From assembly GCF_001591585.1 (NCBI RefSeq), contig NZ_BCVE01000011.1, positions 62,001-126,000 on the forward strand: a DNA stretch of 64,000 nt, read 5' to 3'. Within the stretch, counting starts at the first letter, position 1. Each line of letters starts with the position of its first letter. Both the position numbers and the translations under genes were made by a program. The stretch is from Niallia circulans NBRC 13626 (GTDB taxonomy: Bacteria; Bacillota; Bacilli; Bacillales; Cytobacillaceae). A model generated the notes under the pieces. It saw only the letters and a list, made by a program, of their open reading frames with translations. It made no database searches and was not told where the DNA came from. Below, one piece after another: positions 61,594 through 64,000 of the stretch.

Positions 61594-61944
61594 TTACTTT
61601 CGATATCGCTGTTTTACTGCTTCAGGTAGCCCCTCGAAGTCTATCTCTTCCCAATGTGTAACTCCCCGAAACCCCGTGTGATATAGTTGAATATAAGCCC
61701 CTTCCCTCAATTGTTTCCCAGCGGAAAACTCAAGTTTTTTTTCTTCTCCTTTTTCGTTAAAGGCAGCTAGTACATAATCGTACCGTTCATTGTCATCTTG
61801 AACACCGGAACCGGTTATCATAGTATAGTAGACGGTTTTTCCAGCAGGGTTATCAGGTTTCAACTTTTCTGGATTCATGAAGAACATCCACAAGCAAATC
61901 CCAATTATGATGACGAGCCCCAGCATTAGCAATATTTTTTTCAT
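61594..61944 (-). CDS. YxeA family (DUF1093) protein
   Basis: 116 residues from ATG 61944 (GGAGG eight bases before): one N-terminal membrane helix or signal (~3-24), then a small beta-rich domain with the family's TVYYTMITG and YDYVLAAFNEKGEEK segments and GAYIQLYHTG. YxeA proteins often accompany BcrAB/LanFEG-type peptide-resistance ABC genes, as here. Their biochemical role is unknown. It ends ~200 bp before the response-regulator gene and starts 23 bp after the last ABC permease. Confidence 0.85.
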   Translation of the reverse strand: MKKILLMLGLVIIIGICLWMFFMNPEKLKPDNPAGKTVYYTMITGSGVQDDNERYDYVLAAFNEKGEEKKLEFSAGKQLREGAYIQLYHTGFRGVTHWEEIDFEGLPEAVKQRYRK

Positions 61945-61966
61945 CACAAATTCCTCCTAAGCTCAA

Positions 61967-62698
61967 TCAGGATGATACAATATCTTTATTTTTCAATCGA
62001 TGAATAAAGATAGACGCAAAAATAACAACAAAAGCCATGTTCATAGCCCAAAATTGAATGTTTTGTAAGCCAGTAAGCTTATCCTGGCTTAACACGCTCA
62101 TACCAATGGTGAGTAGCGAGAAAGGGAAAAGCAGGCCCAACTTTGCAATATACATGCCCAGACCGATAAAGACTGCAAGAAGGCTAATACCAATAGGTGT
62201 AGCAAAGCTCCGAATTCGCAGCGATAAGCATAATTGAAAGGCAATAATAGATAAAGAAGCATACCACCCACGTATTATCCAACCCAAAGTCTCAATAGGG
62301 AAAGGTCCGGGTAAAGAGAATAGGATGCCTGCAATTAAATAAAGTCCCATAAACAACGCTTGTGCAAATAAGATTAAAATGCTAACAACAAACAATTTGG
62401 CAATAAACACACTTGCAGCCGATACAGGAGAGGTCATTACCATATGCCAATTCCGGTTTAGGTTCTCCAGCCTGCATACATATGCACAACAAATAGCTAT
62501 CAAGATTGGTAGGAAAAACTCACCATAAAAAAGGCTCACTTGTGTCCATAAGCTATACCATCCATTTTGCAGAACACCTTGGTTAAAATAATAATTTGCA
62601 CCTCCAGTTAGAAGGCTTAGGATAGGAAGCACAGCAAGTACAAGACCAATCCGGGTATGCCTTAATTTCAACCATTCAGCAGAAATACTTCGTTCCAT
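61967..62698 (-). CDS. Lantibiotic immunity-type ABC permease (LanG/MutG-like)
   Basis: 243 residues, six membrane helices, of the ABC-2/BcrB-related permeases. The N-terminal ISAEWLKLRHTRIGLVLAVLP and the WYSLWTQVSLFYGEFFLPIL region are typical of MutG/EpiG-type immunity subunits. It starts 12 bp after the LanE-like gene. With the LanE-like partner and the ATPase it should expel or dislodge membrane-active peptides from the cell surface. Confidence 0.85.
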   Translation of the reverse strand: MERSISAEWLKLRHTRIGLVLAVLPILSLLTGGANYYFNQGVLQNGWYSLWTQVSLFYGEFFLPILIAICCAYVCRLENLNRNWHMVMTSPVSAASVFIAKLFVVSILILFAQALFMGLYLIAGILFSLPGPFPIETLGWIIRGWYASLSIIAFQLCLSLRIRSFATPIGISLLAVFIGLGMYIAKLGLLFPFSLLTIGMSVLSQDKLTGLQNIQFWAMNMAFVVIFASIFIHRLKNKDIVSS

Positions 62699-62710
62699 CT
62701 ACTTCCCTCC

Positions 62711-63460
62711 CTAAATTTCCTGCCGGTTTACATGAATATTTCCGGCAATATAGAGTAGAACAGTCATAATCAATGCAGCCACAGCAATTTCGATATCTAT
62801 AGGTTGCATTATATAAGTGCCAGAAGACTCGGCGTATCGAAAAGTAACTGGACTGATATCCAAATAATAAGACCATATAAAAATATGTCTAAGAGCAGCT
62901 GGTATCAATCCAGCGGTCATTCCAATAAAGCCACCCACCATGCCCAAACATAAAGCAAAGGCTTGATTTTTTATAGCAAAGGAAATCCATTGCTGAAGTG
63001 CCGTAACAGCGAGTGTTGTCAACAAAGTCCCCATAATAAACTGGCTGAAAAATTCGATAGGTGACCCTGGAAAGTCATTTATCAGTCCAAACACAATCAT
63101 GAGTACAGTTTGTGCAAAGATGCCAAACAAGAGCAAGCTGTTAGCACATATATACTTCGCTATATAGAGATGATTACGGCTTACATTGGTAGCAACAAGC
63201 ATTTTCCATGTAGACCCTTTATGCTCCATATCACAAATTCGTGAGACCACAATGGCTGAAATAATAGGCATAAAAAGCCCATTCATAGAGGATACATTAA
63301 AAATGACAGATTCCCAGATGGCGTGATTTGGATTACTAGCAATGGATCGACTAATAGACATGAAGGCCCACAGCATTTCTACAATAAGAAATAACAGAAT
63401 CATCATCCATATTTTTTTGCGGCGAATTTTGAAATATTCCAATCCTAATGTTTTAATCAC
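62711..63460 (-). CDS. Lantibiotic immunity-type ABC permease (LanE/MutE-like)
   Basis: 249 residues, six membrane helices. It starts MIKTLGLEYFKIRRKKIW, the common opening of LanE/BcrB-type permeases, with MEHKGSTWKMLVATNVSRN in the first cytoplasmic loop. The start overlaps the ATPase stop (ATGA), so translation is coupled. It forms the heterodimeric channel with the LanG-like subunit downstream. Confidence 0.85.
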   Translation of the reverse strand: MIKTLGLEYFKIRRKKIWMMILLFLIVEMLWAFMSISRSIASNPNHAIWESVIFNVSSMNGLFMPIISAIVVSRICDMEHKGSTWKMLVATNVSRNHLYIAKYICANSLLLFGIFAQTVLMIVFGLINDFPGSPIEFFSQFIMGTLLTTLAVTALQQWISFAIKNQAFALCLGMVGGFIGMTAGLIPAALRHIFIWSYYLDISPVTFRYAESSGTYIMQPIDIEIAVAALIMTVLLYIAGNIHVNRQEI

Positions 63461-64000
63461 AAGCTTCGCTCCTTTCCTGTCAACTCTAAGAAAATATCTT
63501 CCAGACTTTTTTTCTGTTCCTCGATCCGTGAGACAGGAATGTTATGTTCAACAAGTAATCTATTCATTTCTGCCACCTCCATATCCTCAAGATGACCTAA
63601 CCATAGCCGACTTCCGGTTATAGCTGGACTGTAACCCTTAGTAATAAGTAATTGTTCCGCTTTGGCATTGTCTCCAGTTTTCAGATAGATTGTAGAACTG
63701 CTTTTTTGTCGAAGGCTTGTCATGCTACCTTGGAACAGCATATTCCCTTCACTGATAATACCTACAGTAGTAGCTATCTGATCAATCTCTGAGAGTAGGT
63801 GGCTGGAGAGTAACACAGTTATCCCATAGCGTGTAGGGAGGGCTTTAATAAGTTCTCTAATTTCACCAATGCCTGCGGGATCGAGACCGTTCGTCGGCTC
63901 GTCAAGAATCAGTAGCTTGGGGAATGAAAGAAGAGCCATTGCGATTCCTAGTCGTTGTTTCATTCCAAGCGAATATTGCTGTGTCTTTTTGTTTTTCTGA
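63457..64000 (-). CDS. Lantibiotic immunity-type ABC ATPase (LanF/BcrA-like), 5' part cut by window edge
   Basis: The frame is open to the right edge: residues QKNKKTQQYSLG precede the internal methionine of SLGMKQRLG, so the true start lies outside and Walker A is not visible. About 180 C-terminal residues are seen: signature YSLGMKQRLG, Walker B LLILDEPTNGLDP, switch histidine in LLSSHLL, and the C-terminal segment ending KKSLEDIFLELTG typical of BcrA/LanF. It powers the two permeases that follow. Confidence 0.9.
   Translation of the reverse strand, partial: QKNKKTQQYSLGMKQRLGIAMALLSFPKLLILDEPTNGLDPAGIGEIRELIKALPTRYGITVLLSSHLLSEIDQIATTVGIISEGNMLFQGSMTSLRQKSSSTIYLKTGDNAKAEQLLITKGYSPAITGSRLWLGHLEDMEVAEMNRLLVEHNIPVSRIEEQKKSLEDIFLELTGKERSL

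Noticed and set aside
1-64000. CRISPR array, tRNA, rRNA, prophage or intact insertion sequence
   Set aside because: No regularly spaced direct repeats, cloverleaf-like conserved sequence, ribosomal RNA sequence, phage structural genes or transposase were recognised by reading.

Overview
The window looks like chromosomal DNA of a low-GC Bacillaceae member (Bacillus/Niallia/Cytobacillus-like). The signs are an AT-rich composition, strong Shine-Dalgarno sites with frequent TTG and GTG starts, lipobox lipoproteins, CcpA-type cre sites, a candidate sigma-B promoter, SleB-type hydrolases and an OpuF-type osmolyte transporter. Most genes lie on the minus strand. Both ends cut a gene: a PucR-type regulator on the left and a lantibiotic-immunity-type ABC ATPase on the right. 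I saw no rRNA, tRNA, CRISPR array or intact transposase.

Layout. 1-12.2 kb holds mixed housekeeping and accessory genes: PucR regulator, two GNAT acetyltransferases, SDR, DUF1499-like protein, amidase, MBL hydrolase, a 788-residue two-module isoprenoid synthase, and an MFS exporter divergent from an XRE/TPR regulator with two matching palindromic operators. 12.3-18.2 kb is a Ugp-type glycerol-3-phosphate importer (ugpC-A-E-B) followed by two glycerophosphodiester phosphodiesterases, one cytoplasmic and one a lipoprotein. 18.5-22.6 kb has a stress flavoprotein-like gene with a sigma-B-like promoter, a DUF554 protein, an APC permease divergent from a LysR regulator, and a DoxX protein. 22.9-30.1 kb is a xyloside/xylonate locus in the same order as E. 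coli yagE-F-G-H with divergent yagI (xynR).

30.2-33.1 kb holds a lipoprotein, a SleB-like hydrolase and the 23S rRNA methyltransferase RlmD. 33.3-40.0 kb is a GH42 beta-galactosidase with a three-component sugar ABC importer lacking an ATPase, and a divergent AraC regulator. 40.3-43.1 kb is the two-gene OpuF-type compatible-solute transporter, whose second gene appears to start at ATT. 43.1-47.6 kb is a very AT-rich island: an FtsX-type permease, its ATPase, and a divergent small secreted protein, with mirrored promoters. This is the best candidate here for an undescribed bacteriocin-like or secreted-protein system.

47.8-58.0 kb holds a LysM/SleB-like hydrolase and then a large carbohydrate locus: AraC regulator, ABC importer without ATPase, two Gfo/Idh/MocA oxidoreductases, three IolE-like TIM-barrel proteins and two cre-like sites. 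It suggests an oxidation-based route for an unusual sugar or glycoside. 58.0-58.7 kb is non-coding with several hairpins. 58.7-64.0 kb is a less AT-rich lantibiotic/bacitracin-type defence cluster (LanF-E-G-like ABC transporter, YxeA-like protein, response regulator, histidine kinase) with no precursor peptide in view.
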